Shown here: one piece after another, positions 1-8,120 of the stretch
Numbering within the stretch: position 1 is the stretch's first letter
Layout of the letters: every line of letters starts with the position of its first letter
NCBI GenBank assembly: GCA_018985225.1
Contig: JADGIF010000149.1
Location: forward strand, 1 to 17,042
Source of the DNA: Amoeboradix gromovi
Taxonomy: Eukaryota > Sanchytriomycota > Sanchytriomycetes > Sanchytriales > Sanchytriaceae
Direction of reading: 5' to 3'
Length of the DNA stretch: 17,042 nt
Notes under the pieces: model-generated
Told to the model about the DNA's origin: nothing
Database searches by the model: none
The model's input: the letters and a program-made list of their open reading frames with translations, nothing else
Made by a program: the position numbers and the translations under genes

Positions 1-856
1 TGAAGTGTGGTAGTGATATTTTATTTGAAATAAAGACTGGATGAATGAGTAAGAGAATAGCTGTACAGAATATTTATTTTCCTTTTATACTCGTCAACTA
101 GCTGAATGTCCACTCGCCTCTTAAATCCATAAAGTTATAAAGCTGAAATAATGTTCCTAGTTGTTACAGAAAGTTAGTCTAGTTTTTATATCTGATGTCC
201 CACATGTATTAAAAACATTTGAAGACAGTATACACATGGGCGCAATCTGAAAAGCAAACTAGTCAAGTGTTAGTGTAACATATTTTATCAGATACGCTTG
301 GGTAAAACTCGCTCTTGTTAGTTCATTTGTTGATTCTGAGTACAGGAATAAGCAAACAAATGTCTTCCTACTGATTTCATACAGAACTTTCTTCTTTTGC
401 GCTGCGGTAGCCTAGTTAATCACTTTTACCTTAGATTCTTTTACTTGGTATTTTGAGTAAATTTGACTCTATCATCAAGTTGCTACTTGGTTTGACCAAG
501 TGATTCTGCGTTTCTATCAAAGTCTTCTAATAATTTTGTAAATTCTCAAACAAGCATTTTCATCTCGATTACTTTGTAAACGCACATTTCCACACCATAG
601 TAAGGCATTTCCAAGGGTTTTATGCTATTTGGAATACATCAGGCCATGTAAACAAACCTTGCGCTCATGCGCTATCCTTCAGAGCGTCTCTTGCATTTGG
701 ATTTATTCGTGATCTTGTTGTATGGGCAATGTTCTTCAAAAGCAGAGTGCTATCTGCTCAAGTGGAGCATGTTCATTTAAGTGTTCACTTGTAACACAAT
801 ATTTCCTACAATTATTTCAACAGTGTGAAACTACAGGGGCTGTTAACAATTAAAAA
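1..856. other. Gene-free leader region upstream of the bHLH gene
   Basis: No convincing coding region, tRNA or rRNA is seen on either strand; reading frames are short and closed by many stops. It contains one copy of the dispersed terminal repeat (177-202) and a small perfect inverted repeat, ACTTGGT at 485-491 and ACCAAGT at 495-501. The last part must hold the promoter of the bHLH gene, but I see no clear TATA element. Confidence 0.5.
177..202 (-). repeat. 26-bp dispersed terminal repeat, right-hand orientation
   Basis: This copy starts GTCTAGTTTTTATAT and ends GATGTCCCA. It is the reverse complement of the motif at 1801, 12314 and elsewhere (TGGGACACC then AAATATAAAAA then CTAGAC). No inverted partner is seen between 1 and 176, so if it is an element end, its partner lies outside the window or is lost. 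Confidence 0.7.
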
Positions 857-1261
857 ATGATTGCAGACAAAAAAGACGAAAAGAATCATTTGGCTAGCGA
901 AAAAAGGCGCAGAAATCAAATAAGGACAGGTTTTAGACATTTGGTTTTGCTTGTGCCTGCTTTGAGGCAACATCTGGAAGAGAGTGGTCAAATTAGCCAG
1001 CAAGAGGTAAATGAAGCCTTTTTAGAAGCCATGTTTGAGAAGCATGCCAGCATACAGGATGAAAAAGACATAATAGGAGGACATCAAATTTCAAAATCAA
1101 CTATATTAGGCGCATCTGCGGAGTTCATTGAAATAATTGAGAGGAAAACTTATGAATACACCAAACAAAATGGACAACTGGAAACACAGCTGATGTCATT
1201 ACCAAATGATCACGTGCAAAGCTTGAGCGACTTGTTTGAAAAGACAGTCTCAGAAATTTAA
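857..1261 (+). CDS. bHLH transcription factor, Ino4/Mlx-like, with a long loop
   Basis: A 134-residue basic helix-loop-helix protein, intronless, starting at an ATG in an A-rich context. The basic region HLASEKRRRNQIR (residues 11-23) has the H-E-R arrangement (H11, E15, R18) that in bHLH families reads the E-box, so nuclear, sequence-specific DNA binding as a dimer is expected. Helix 1 runs to about residue 38 (GFRHLVLLVPALRQ) and helix 2 begins near 79 (SKSTILGASAEFIEIIERK), followed by a short amphipathic stretch that may be a small zipper. The basic/helix 1 part resembles fungal Ino4 and animal Mlx proteins. The loop of about 40 residues, rich in E and Q, is much longer than the usual 5-20. 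Target genes cannot be told from sequence; if Ino4-like, phospholipid synthesis is a possibility. The bHLH assignment is firm, the subfamily is not. Confidence 0.85.
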   Translation: MIADKKDEKNHLASEKRRRNQIRTGFRHLVLLVPALRQHLEESGQISQQEVNEAFLEAMFEKHASIQDEKDIIGGHQISKSTILGASAEFIEIIERKTYEYTKQNGQLETQLMSLPNDHVQSLSDLFEKTVSEI

Positions 1262-1264
1262 AAT

Positions 1265-1270
1265 AATAAA
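1265..1270 (+). terminator. Poly(A) signal of the bHLH gene
   Basis: A canonical AATAAA lies four bases after the stop codon of the bHLH gene, implying a very short 3' untranslated region, in keeping with the compact layout. Confidence 0.5.
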
Positions 1271-1800
1271 GCTAAATATACATAATCTGTTTATTGGTAT
1301 ATGGTGTCTTCAATAGAATTCTCAGTCAATAGAGAATATATCATTAAGCATAACGATGGCAATGATAGTTACATAACGTAATTTCAATGTATCTTCACAG
1401 TCTCAAATGACCCTCTATAGATATTACATCTTTGAATTCTCAGAGATTTGCTTTGTAATCGTGGATAGGTTAAAATAAAAAATCATACGGCACTTCCCAA
1501 ATCTAGCATCATCATCGAATTCAATTATGATATCAAACTTGAAATTTATTCATACGGTATATAAGTCAAGCGTCTACGTTAGTAATGGGTGTTCAGCCAT
1601 CCAAGGAAATAAAACCTTCAGTACTAAGGTGGAAACTGCAACGTTAGAATTATTCATCTCTACAAAATGTAACTTACCATTTAAACATTTTCAGTTCAAT
1701 TTTGTTCCTCCTTTCCTCTCCAAAAGTCGATGTGCAACACGTGTACAAACCAATCAAGTGCACCTCTCCTTATAAAAATCATTGTTTCCTATAAATCAAG
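1271..1800. other. Intergenic region with a possible intron signature on the minus strand
   Basis: No open gene is accepted here. On the minus strand, 1677 down to 1636 (42 nt) reads GTAAGT at the 5' end, TTCTAAC near the 3' end and GCAG at the last bases, which matches a consensus fungal intron. Minus-strand frames on both sides are open for only 15-30 codons, so this may be a remnant of a small spliced gene, or chance. Confidence 0.3.
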
Positions 1801-2079
1801 TGGGACACCAAATATAAGACTAGACCAAGTCGTTTTTAAAGGAGGTGCACCATAAGGAGGAAATACTATTATTAATAAAAGTACTTCTTCTTTCATTAAT
1901 GTCATTCCACTCTTTAAAATATAAAAAGACGGCCCGCTATCTCTTTCAAGTAAGGTCTTTGAGTGTCTAAGCAAAAGGTGCAACCAATAAGCTTGATTTA
2001 ATTTACTATCGGTTAATACACCTGAAATGGTGATTGGAACTGTATCAGAAAGAGTCTAGTTTTTGTATTTCATGTCCCA
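1801..2079. mobile_element. 279-bp MITE-like element with 26-bp inverted terminal repeats
   Basis: The left end (1801-1826) begins TGGGACACCAAATATAAG and ends CTAGACC; the right end (2054-2079) begins GTCTAGTTTTTGTAT and ends CATGTCCCA. These are inverted copies with only a few mismatches. The interior has no gene and no transposase, so it looks like a miniature inverted-repeat element. No target-site duplication is evident in the flanks (left AAATCAAG, right TTATGTTT), so the insertion is old or the true boundaries differ by a few bases. The sub-terminal block GTCGTTTTTAAAGG (1830-1843) is shared with the copy at 12314. Confidence 0.65.
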
Positions 2080-2104
2080 TTATGTTTCAAGGTTGGCCAT
2101 TCTC

Positions 2105-2780
2105 GTTAAAAGTCCTGATATCCGAGAAAATCAAGAATTTCCACAGAGAAACTAGCAATGCTAGATGCTCCGTTACAGCGATTGCTCACGCTTTCACTAC
2201 CCTGAGGCGGGATTGAATAATGATGTGTATACTTGATGTATATGTTCCTTGCTGCCATATGATCTCTATCATCAAATGACATTTTGTACAGGTTCAGGTT
2301 TCCAAATTGGTTTTCTTAAGATTTTCACACCTTGTGCATGTCTGACCAGTAAATAATTCATTACATTCGATTATCGTCTTTCCTCTTTGTTTACATTTGA
2401 ACATCAAGCGTTCCTTAAATAAATTGTGCAGATATCACTGTCTAGGCATTGAAAGACATCTAATTCTTCCATGCTTGGACCAGTTCCTCAACGTTGATGA
2501 ATCTATGCTGCACCTGCTAGTTATTTCTTTAGATTCGACATGTTCAGGATTACATTCATTAATTTCATTTACCATCTGCGAGAATGAAGAATGTCAAGTA
2601 TTTAAGCTATTAGAAAAATCTGAAAAAGTCTTGAAATTATACAAAAATGCATACAAATTCGCGATAAATGATTTATTCAAGAAAACAATCGAGCTGTTTA
2701 ATCCAATGAAAAAGTATAGAAGTAGAGTATATTGCGGCGCTATAGCTCATGGAGTCACTATAAATAGTTCAAGCAATTAA
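2105..2780 (+). repeat. Degenerate dispersed repeat, copy 1, with a decayed reading frame
   Basis: The stretch starting GTTAAAAGTCCTGAT aligns with 13183 onward, sharing blocks such as ACAGCGAT, GCTCACGCTTTC and TGCATGTCTGAC, at perhaps three quarters identity by eye. About 250 bases of this copy (roughly 2346-2598) are missing from copy 2. A frame on the plus strand is open to a stop at 2778-2780 (about 127 codons, containing ENEECQVFKLLEKSEK and LFKKTIELFNPMKKYRSR) but has no ATG near its 5' end. Upstream frames include VLISEKIKNF and SVTAIAHAFTTLRRD. It is probably a remnant of a repeated protein-coding sequence. I do not recognise the protein. Confidence 0.6.
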
Positions 2781-2858
2781 AATCGATAGCTGCTGCAATA
2801 AATGAGGAAATTAATGAATGATTCCTTGAAATCTCAAAAATGACTTGAAACGCAGCAG

Positions 2859-3657
2859 ATGATAAAATCAAAAACAAGTCTTTTTATGCAGTATAGAAAA
2901 TCCTACAGGAAAAACACTGCTCCTTCAGATGCTGCACCATTACTGGATATTCCTCTTTCTGTTCTACCACCTAAATATGTTGATGAGTTATATGAAATCG
3001 ATCAGTCTTTGTCTCAGAATAAACAAAGAATCGAATATCTTCAAAATAGACTAAAAACCTCTCTAACCGGTGTTGATGATTTGGAAATGAAAAAGATTAT
3101 AGAAGGTATAAATCAGGCCATTCAGCAAATTCAATTTCGCATTGATAAAATTCATCACACTGATTCTTTGGCTGGTAACATAAGACAAGGACTATTGTTA
3201 AAGCTTCAAAGTAACATCAAGCTGTATCAATCGATCCAAACCAAGATAATTCAGAATCAATTGCCCTCTTTACCGGCTTCCAATGGAGGTGGCAATACCA
3301 GTCCAACCGGTGATTCCTTGCTGCAAGAATATCAGTTGGATTTAGTTCAAGTTCCCAGCGACAGGTCTCGCGAAATAGAACAGGTTTCTGATAGCATTAA
3401 AGAGATGGCCCAAGTATTTCAGCAAATAAATCACTTAATATTGGAACAGGGATCTATGGTCGATAGAATTGATCAAAACATTGAGAATACCTTAGAGGCT
3501 ATTCAAGGTGCCAATGAGGAACTGGCTCAGGTACATCTAATCACTTACGTAGGGTGCGAAATACCAGGAAAGTGCAACCAAGAGAAACATAATATTTATG
3601 CTTGTCTTGTTTGTATTTGCTCTAATTATTATACTAATAATAAAAAACAGGAAGTAG
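2859..3657 (+). CDS. Tlg2/syntaxin-16-type Qa-SNARE, split by a 22-nt intron
   Basis: A Qa-SNARE for fusion of endosome-derived vesicles with the trans-Golgi network. Exon 1 is 2859-3530 and exon 2 is 3553-3657, giving 258 residues. The N-terminus (TSLFMQYRKSYRKN) resembles the Tlg2 N-peptide, which in yeast binds the Sec1/Munc18 protein Vps45. LPPKYVDELYEID follows, a feature shared with syntaxin-16. Helical Habc-like segments span about 45-135. The SNARE motif covers about 170-224, with the zero-layer glutamine in EQG (Q197) and then MVDRIDQNIE. Splicing is needed to reach the tail anchor: exon 2 encodes GAKYQESATKRN then a hydrophobic helix (IIFMLVLFVFALIIILII) ending KNRK. Without splicing the frame continues to 3668 but has no membrane helix. 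The start is the first in-frame ATG; M10 is an alternative. Confidence 0.92.
3531..3552 (+). other. 22-nt spliceosomal intron in the syntaxin gene
   Basis: It begins GTACAT, contains CTAAT as a probable branch site and ends TACGTAG. Removing exactly these 22 bases joins NEELAQ to GAKYQESATK and restores the conserved end of the SNARE motif and the C-terminal membrane anchor. The branch-site A to AG distance is about ten bases. Confidence 0.85.
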
Positions 3658-3668
3658 TTTCAATTTAA

Positions 3669-4163
3669 TAAATTATTCATAGTGATTACATGGATTTATC
3701 TTTCTGTTAGTCCTTCTTACCAGAGTTCTGCAATTGAATAAAACTTGATATTCGTGTTTCTTGTCCTTTATCAATGTATCCAAACCATTTCAGCCAAAAT
3801 ATCTCAAATTAAAGATATCGCTTAGTGATAGATAAATACCCATTACTTTCAGGATCTAAAAACTGGCTTAAACGGTAAATCATATTTCAAAGAAGAGGAA
3901 GGATAATAGTGGAATGCAATGACACATTTACTGGTAAAACGTGTATAAGATGTGAGACGCCAAATATAAAAACTAGACTAAGTTAAAAAATTTCATTTTG
4001 AGATATTTCGATTTGAAAATAATCAAATATAAAAACTGGATTAACTATTTCAGCCTATCGAATTGCAAAAAATGCCAATCATTTTCTTGATTTTTAAAAA
4101 TTGGTTGAATCAATCAACTGACTGATTTAACTTTAAACCAATAAAGTTAAGGGAATAAGTTAT
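3669..4163. other. Intergenic region holding the left end of a repeat-bounded segment
   Basis: No gene is seen. It holds the terminal-repeat copy at 3953-3978 and a second partial copy of its inner part (CAAATATAAAAACTGGATT) at 4024-4042. Confidence 0.4.
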
Positions 4164-4934
4164 TTACTGAATAGTCATTTTAAACGTTTTTTCATAATAA
4201 TTAATTGCCAAATCTGCTCTTGCTGTAACTAAAAATGAAGACCCGATCAAATTCAACTGTTCAAAATGGCTATCTTTTGGACTCTTTTCTACTTTGTATC
4301 CACCATCTCTGAATTTTATATCAAAACTATCAGGAAAAACATTATGAAACCCTAACGCTTTCATCGCTGTTTCGCAAATATACAAAACAGGGGAGCCAGT
4401 ATCTATTATAAAAATGACATTGATTGCTTTGTTTCCAGCAAAGGAAATTGGTAAATTAATCATTGGTCTTAAATTTGTCCCAAAAAGGATTCCATTAATT
4501 GAATTTTTTCCAGCATCGGTTGCCTCTTGTAAATACTTGATATTTAGCTCTTTTGCCACCTTATCTACTAGCACTATGTGATTTACATCTGTAAGTAATA
4601 CATCATAGTGAGATGGGTCTATATAATCTTTCGAATCCATGCTATCAATTGGTAGTTGTCTTTCAAGCATCATTAAATGGACAACAGTTGAAACAAGATA
4701 TTTGTTTTCCTTATCCTTATTAGTCATATTATAATTAAATGAATTTAATCTAGATATCACTGCTCGATAATCGACATCCTTTGTAAAATCAATTTGACTT
4801 AGCAAAACTTTGAAGTCCTGAATAGGATCTTGATGACAATCGATCTCATCAAAGTCTATTTCTCCTAACTTTGGATGAATTGAGAGAAATACTTTTTTCA
4901 AATTTTCAAACACATTTTCATTTGACGCTCCCAT
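4164..4934 (-). CDS. Stand-alone retropepsin-like aspartic protease
   Basis: A 256-residue protein from a clear ATG, no intron. The first 145 residues are a helical, charged region I do not recognise. The C-terminal 110 residues look like a retropepsin-type fold: INLPISF, then the active-site motif FIIDTGSPVLYI (catalytic D178 in DTG), and HFEQLNLIGSSFL (about 223-235), which matches the hydrophobic-glycine strand conserved late in these domains. Such domains act as dimers, each giving one aspartate. There are no gag, reverse transcriptase or integrase sequences around it, so it is either a domesticated retroelement-type protease or a cellular family like Ddi1 without its other domains. It lies between inverted copies of the dispersed 26-bp repeat. 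Substrate is unknown. Confidence 0.65.
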   Translation of the reverse strand: MGASNENVFENLKKVFLSIHPKLGEIDFDEIDCHQDPIQDFKVLLSQIDFTKDVDYRAVISRLNSFNYNMTNKDKENKYLVSTVVHLMMLERQLPIDSMDSKDYIDPSHYDVLLTDVNHIVLVDKVAKELNIKYLQEATDAGKNSINGILFGTNLRPMINLPISFAGNKAINVIFIIDTGSPVLYICETAMKALGFHNVFPDSFDIKFRDGGYKVEKSPKDSHFEQLNLIGSSFLVTARADLAINYYEKTFKMTIQ

Positions 4935-5039
4935 GTTTTTTCCTTAATCTTTATCAGAAACTTTTTAGAATCTCGTTCAAACATTTCAATCAGAGGAGCT
5001 ATTGCTAGGCATGTTGGGTCAAAACAAAATAGTCATAGA

Positions 5040-5165
5040 ATGGAAGCTTTGTATTAAAACAATGAGCAAATAACAAAATTACGCACGGACTTAACTATTG
5101 AACAAGTAAAAGGTGTGATTCGTTCTCTGTATGATACAGATGGAACCTTTACTCAATTTTTTTAA
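5040..5165 (+). pseudogene. Broken micro-ORF, 41 codons with one internal TAA
   Basis: From an ATG at 5040, the frame reads MEALY, then TAA (5055-5057), then continues open with a protein-like sequence including TKLRTDLTIEQVKGVIRSLY and DGTFTQFF before a second TAA. The quality of the downstream sequence suggests a small coding piece with one nonsense change, possibly CAA to TAA. It is divergent from the retropepsin gene, about 100 bases away. I do not recognise the family. Confidence 0.3.
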
Positions 5166-5695
5166 ATTAATAAGGTCTAAATTAAATATTTTTTAAATTG
5201 TAATTCTGATTAGAAAGGTATTAATTCAGTGTAGCTAATTAGTAATCTGCCTTATTTTTTATGCATCATATATTTCGTGTCTAGATAAGTATTAAAACGC
5301 AATGCTGGAAAAATAATATTTTCATTCTAAGAATGATTTCTTGGAATTTGTATTCATGAGCTTGTAAACAAGACTATAAAAAATAAACAATCTGATTGGT
5401 TTAAAAAGTTGTCTACTTTTTACATTTGATTTTCAATATTAATTTTAAACTGGAATACCTCTATAGATGATAGTGAGAATGCTTCAACACTGGAAATTTT
5501 AGAAAGATAATTTAATAGAGATTTCGTAAATACTATTTTTTCCAATTTCTGAAGTTTTCCACTTATTCTAGTTTTTATATTAGATGACCCATGTGGAACT
5601 CTGAAAAAAGAATCTGGAGATATCATTATACAAACTGCCATTTGGGAGACAATAGAGACCTGCACTTGAAATATATGAATCACTAATCAACCTAG

Positions 5696-5815
5696 CCTCA
5701 TGGCTCTAGTCATGCAGCTACTGGAGCAGCGGATCCACCAGCTTTATCACTTTCTCTAGGAATTCCTGATTTGCTAGGAATCAAGACAATTAAAGAAAAA
5801 TCGATTGACTGGTAA
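5696..5815 (+). pseudogene. Coding-like remnant, 39 codons
   Basis: A frame open from just after a TAG (5693-5695) encodes HGSSHAATGAADPPALSL then GIPDLLGIKT and ends at a TAA followed by AATAAAA. The composition is much richer in G+C than the surrounding sequence and looks like the C-terminus of a protein, but no upstream exon or start can be found. It converges with the beta-propeller gene. It may be a gene tail left by rearrangement, or chance. Confidence 0.25.
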
Positions 5816-5831
5816 TAAAAAATGTTTATTT

Positions 5832-6779
5832 TTATTCCAAAAGCTCTGGGTGAATTGCATATCTTTGAATTTGCTCGCAATCAACGGCAACAACTCCAAA
5901 TTTCTGTTTTCCACGAATGGGAAAGATTGCAAAATCAGATACACTATTAGAAAAGGCAGCATGCGAGCTAACATATTCAACAGGTAGATCCGAGTCGTCA
6001 TCAACAAACTCAGAGTCAATTTTTGCAATATCAACCAAATGAATATTATGGCCACTTGTGAAGAAAAAGTGAGTATCGGCGATACCCCACTTCAACCGCT
6101 CATAAGAAGAGTCTTCTGATATCCACTTGTGCAGCAAACCAGATTTTAAATCATGAAGTTCGATTTCAGAGTTAGTACAAAACAAGGCAAAAGGACGAGT
6201 CGGATGAACTGCAATAGACTTGGCCTCACCTAGCAACGGTATTTTGTACAGAAGCACTTGAGTACTCAAATCATAGAGGGAAACAGTCGTGTTATGTTGA
6301 TTGTCCATAACAAAAAGTAAGTTTTCATACGCATCTAAAGCAGCTGCTTCAATTTCCAAGGACCATTTCATTTTATTTTCCACCAAAACTGCTATTCCAC
6401 TGGTGTATGCAACCGCAACACTACCTTTTAAAGGTACAATAGAAGTTATTTCGTTTTCGAATTTAGCAACATTCTGCAGCGCATTAAATGGCCCATTATA
6501 TACATTACCTGTAGAAGTACCGACAAAGATCATGTCTTTTACCAGCTGAACCACGGAAACCTCGCCATCTATAGGCACTCTGGATTTCTCATTCAGTTTA
6601 TGATCAAATTTTATCAGCATGTTCTCGTTTTCTAGGATAGTTCCAACATATATCTCAGATGAGTTGGCCGAAATAGTGAAGTCTAAGCCATCTTCCTCGT
6701 CAACGTATTTATGAGTAAATGTGGAATAAAGGTAATGGACATTGTTGTTGAAATTTTTATTCTTGTTATCCCTTGTCAT
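5832..6779 (-). CDS. WD40-like beta-propeller protein of unknown role
   Basis: A 315-residue intronless protein starting at a clear ATG. It shows the repeating strand pattern of a small propeller: EIYVGTILENENMLIKFD, MIFVGTSTGNVY, SVAVAYTSGIAVLVE, LLFVMDNQHNTTVSLYDL, SIAVHPTRPFALFCTNSEIELHDL, and HFFFTSGHNIHLVDI. YDLSTQ and HDLKSG followed by an aromatic stand where WD repeats end in WD. An acidic patch (EFVDDDSDLP) lies near the C-terminus. About six blades can be counted, with no extra domain. Such proteins are scaffolds in larger complexes, and I cannot assign this one. The stop at 5832 is followed closely by AATAAA-type sequence on the minus strand. Confidence 0.7.
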   Translation of the reverse strand: MTRDNKNKNFNNNVHYLYSTFTHKYVDEEDGLDFTISANSSEIYVGTILENENMLIKFDHKLNEKSRVPIDGEVSVVQLVKDMIFVGTSTGNVYNGPFNALQNVAKFENEITSIVPLKGSVAVAYTSGIAVLVENKMKWSLEIEAAALDAYENLLFVMDNQHNTTVSLYDLSTQVLLYKIPLLGEAKSIAVHPTRPFALFCTNSEIELHDLKSGLLHKWISEDSSYERLKWGIADTHFFFTSGHNIHLVDIAKIDSEFVDDDSDLPVEYVSSHAAFSNSVSDFAIFPIRGKQKFGVVAVDCEQIQRYAIHPELLE

Positions 6780-6846
6780 AAAAACTAAATGTAGAGAGTA
6801 AAATTCTCAGGTTCTATTGATGCACATTATTCAAGACACAGACCGT

Positions 6847-7054
6847 ATGAAAATAGACAACTGCTTAGGGAATCGCTCTAAGCGACCTAAATCGGTACTT
6901 CCTGTGAAACTGGCTAGATGTGCTTTATACTTTCTTGAAACCCATGAGTTTCTGAAACAATACAACTTTGCAAAGTTTAGGTTTATTTAATTTGTGTGCC
7001 AGGCATATTTGCTATGAGATCTTTAACATGTATTGCTTGTTAATACAAAGATAG
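6847..7054 (+). CDS. Possible tiny two-exon gene (61 residues)
   Basis: Exon 1 (6847-6980) begins at an ATG 67 bases from the divergent propeller gene and encodes a basic N-terminus (NRSKRPKS) and then ALYFLETHEFLKQYNFAKF, a helical pattern that recalls LisH-type motifs. The unspliced frame stops at 6988 (47 codons). A 22-nt stretch (6981-7002) begins GTTTATTTAAT and ends GCCAG. If it is removed, the frame continues as RHICYEIFNMYCLLIQR to a TAG. The intron length equals that of the syntaxin intron, but no family is recognised and the gene could be spurious or the start of something longer. Confidence 0.3.
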
Positions 7055-7165
7055 TCCGTTTACATCGTTGAAGATTTAAAATGTCAATTATTTTTCTCTG
7101 AGTTATGGTAAGCACTTAAGGTTAAAACGCGTGGTAGATAAGTTATGAGGATCAAGAGTTAACTA

Positions 7166-7941
7166 TGCGCGCCAGAACAGAAGAAGATACGCGCTGAGCT
7201 CATGCGCATCTTAAGACTCCACGAGAAGAACAGCGTCACGTTATACGCTAAAGATACGGAGAAGAAAGACGCTCCAATGAAGTTGCTGCTGAAGGTGCGC
7301 CCTCAGAACATGGTGAACCAAAGTTCAAGTCGAGATTCTTTAAGCTCGCTGACTTTTTAGGGGCTTGCTGTCAAAAGCAGTTTATGATGAGTAAGAGTCG
7401 AGTGTAGAGGGTTCAATGATTCACCACAAGGGCTGTCTACCTTTTACGCAGTTTGGGCAGATAGAAAGGGAGGTAACTATTGATATGCTGGTTTATGCTG
7501 TGAACAGAGGAATGGGCTTTATATACAAGGGATATTAGCAGGGAATCGACACGGCGCTACAGATATTCTATGGGACATTGGATGAATTATTTGACCAACG
7601 ATACTTGGCGACACTGACTGTGCAGATCAAAAACAGCAAGAAATCAGATTACGCCAGTTATCCTGGTTCAGCAACAACGGGCTTGTCATTGATAAGCATG
7701 GGTGACGAAATAGACGTGAAAGAATTTATGTCGTTGTATGTAGCATACTGGAAGGGTGACAGTAAGAAGAAAGGAACCCCGAAGTAGTGGAGAGTGTCCC
7801 GAAGCAGTACAGCTTATCGTGGTTTGAGTTTTCGGACCTCAACGAGGGTTTTTAAAGGGACAAGGACTAATTGGAGCAGCTACTGCAAGAGGGACTAGTA
7901 AGATTCTACGCGTACACGCACCCTTACGAAACTATCACTTA
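7166..7941 (+). pseudogene. Decayed gene, possibly nuclease-like effector or transposon-related
   Basis: Protein-like sequence continues through the plus-strand frames with at least two frameshifts and several stops: KKIRAELMRILRLHEKNSV and KDAPMKLLLKVRPQNM (7166 on), FFKLADFLGACCQKQF (about 7330-7390), then a frame containing VNRGMGFIYKGY, TALQIFYGTLDELFD and LTVQIKNSKKSDYA, closing at 7787, and finally KQYSLSWFEFSDLNEGF and RFYAYTHPYETIT in another frame to about 7941. The VQIKN motif after a strand-like LATLT recalls the Q/E-x-K site of PD-(D/E)XK nucleases found in Crinkler-type and transposon proteins; this is tentative. The block is clearly richer in G+C than its neighbours, suggesting foreign origin or recent arrival. 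Confidence 0.5.
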
Positions 7942-8120
7942 ATTTAGTAGAGGATTTATTTAGCAAGGCCAATCTTTCGATATTTATTCATGAGCTCTGT
8001 AAAGTGGTTGATCTTCATTATAATGAATTTAAATCTATATGGCTTCTTAGAGTAGTCCTCTGTACGTAGAATTTAAGTGATAGCATTAAGAAGGATATGG
8101 AAATTAATTTACTGCATTTT

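Larger units (their letters stand above)
3953..5591. mobile_element. Candidate 1.6-kb repeat-bounded segment carrying the retropepsin gene
   Basis: A diverged left-type repeat (3953-3978: TGAGACGCCAAATATAAA then AACTAGAC) and a diverged right-type repeat (5566-5591: TTCTAGTTTTTATAT then TAGATGACCCA) face each other, as expected for element termini. Between them lie the retropepsin-like gene and a broken micro-ORF. No transposase and no clear target-site duplication are seen. Pairing of these two ends is inferred. Confidence 0.4.

Noticed and set aside
1527-1775. 82-codon plus-strand frame
   Set aside because: Low-quality composition, no domain, and it overlaps a better minus-strand intron signature.
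1789-1983. 64-codon minus-strand frame inside the MITE-like element
   Set aside because: It lies in the element interior and crosses its terminus; no protein features beyond chance.
5055-5057. TAA read as glutamine (ciliate-like code)
   Set aside because: Intact genes here end in TAA at the expected length (SulP, bHLH and others), so a reassigned TAA is not supported by one micro-ORF.
5420-5683. 87-codon minus-strand frame
   Set aside because: It crosses the right-type terminal repeat at 5566-5591 and has no recognisable pattern.
7578-7787. Independent 69-residue gene starting MDELFDQRY
   Set aside because: The same frame has coding-like sequence upstream of this ATG and other frames continue it downstream, so it is part of the longer decayed gene.
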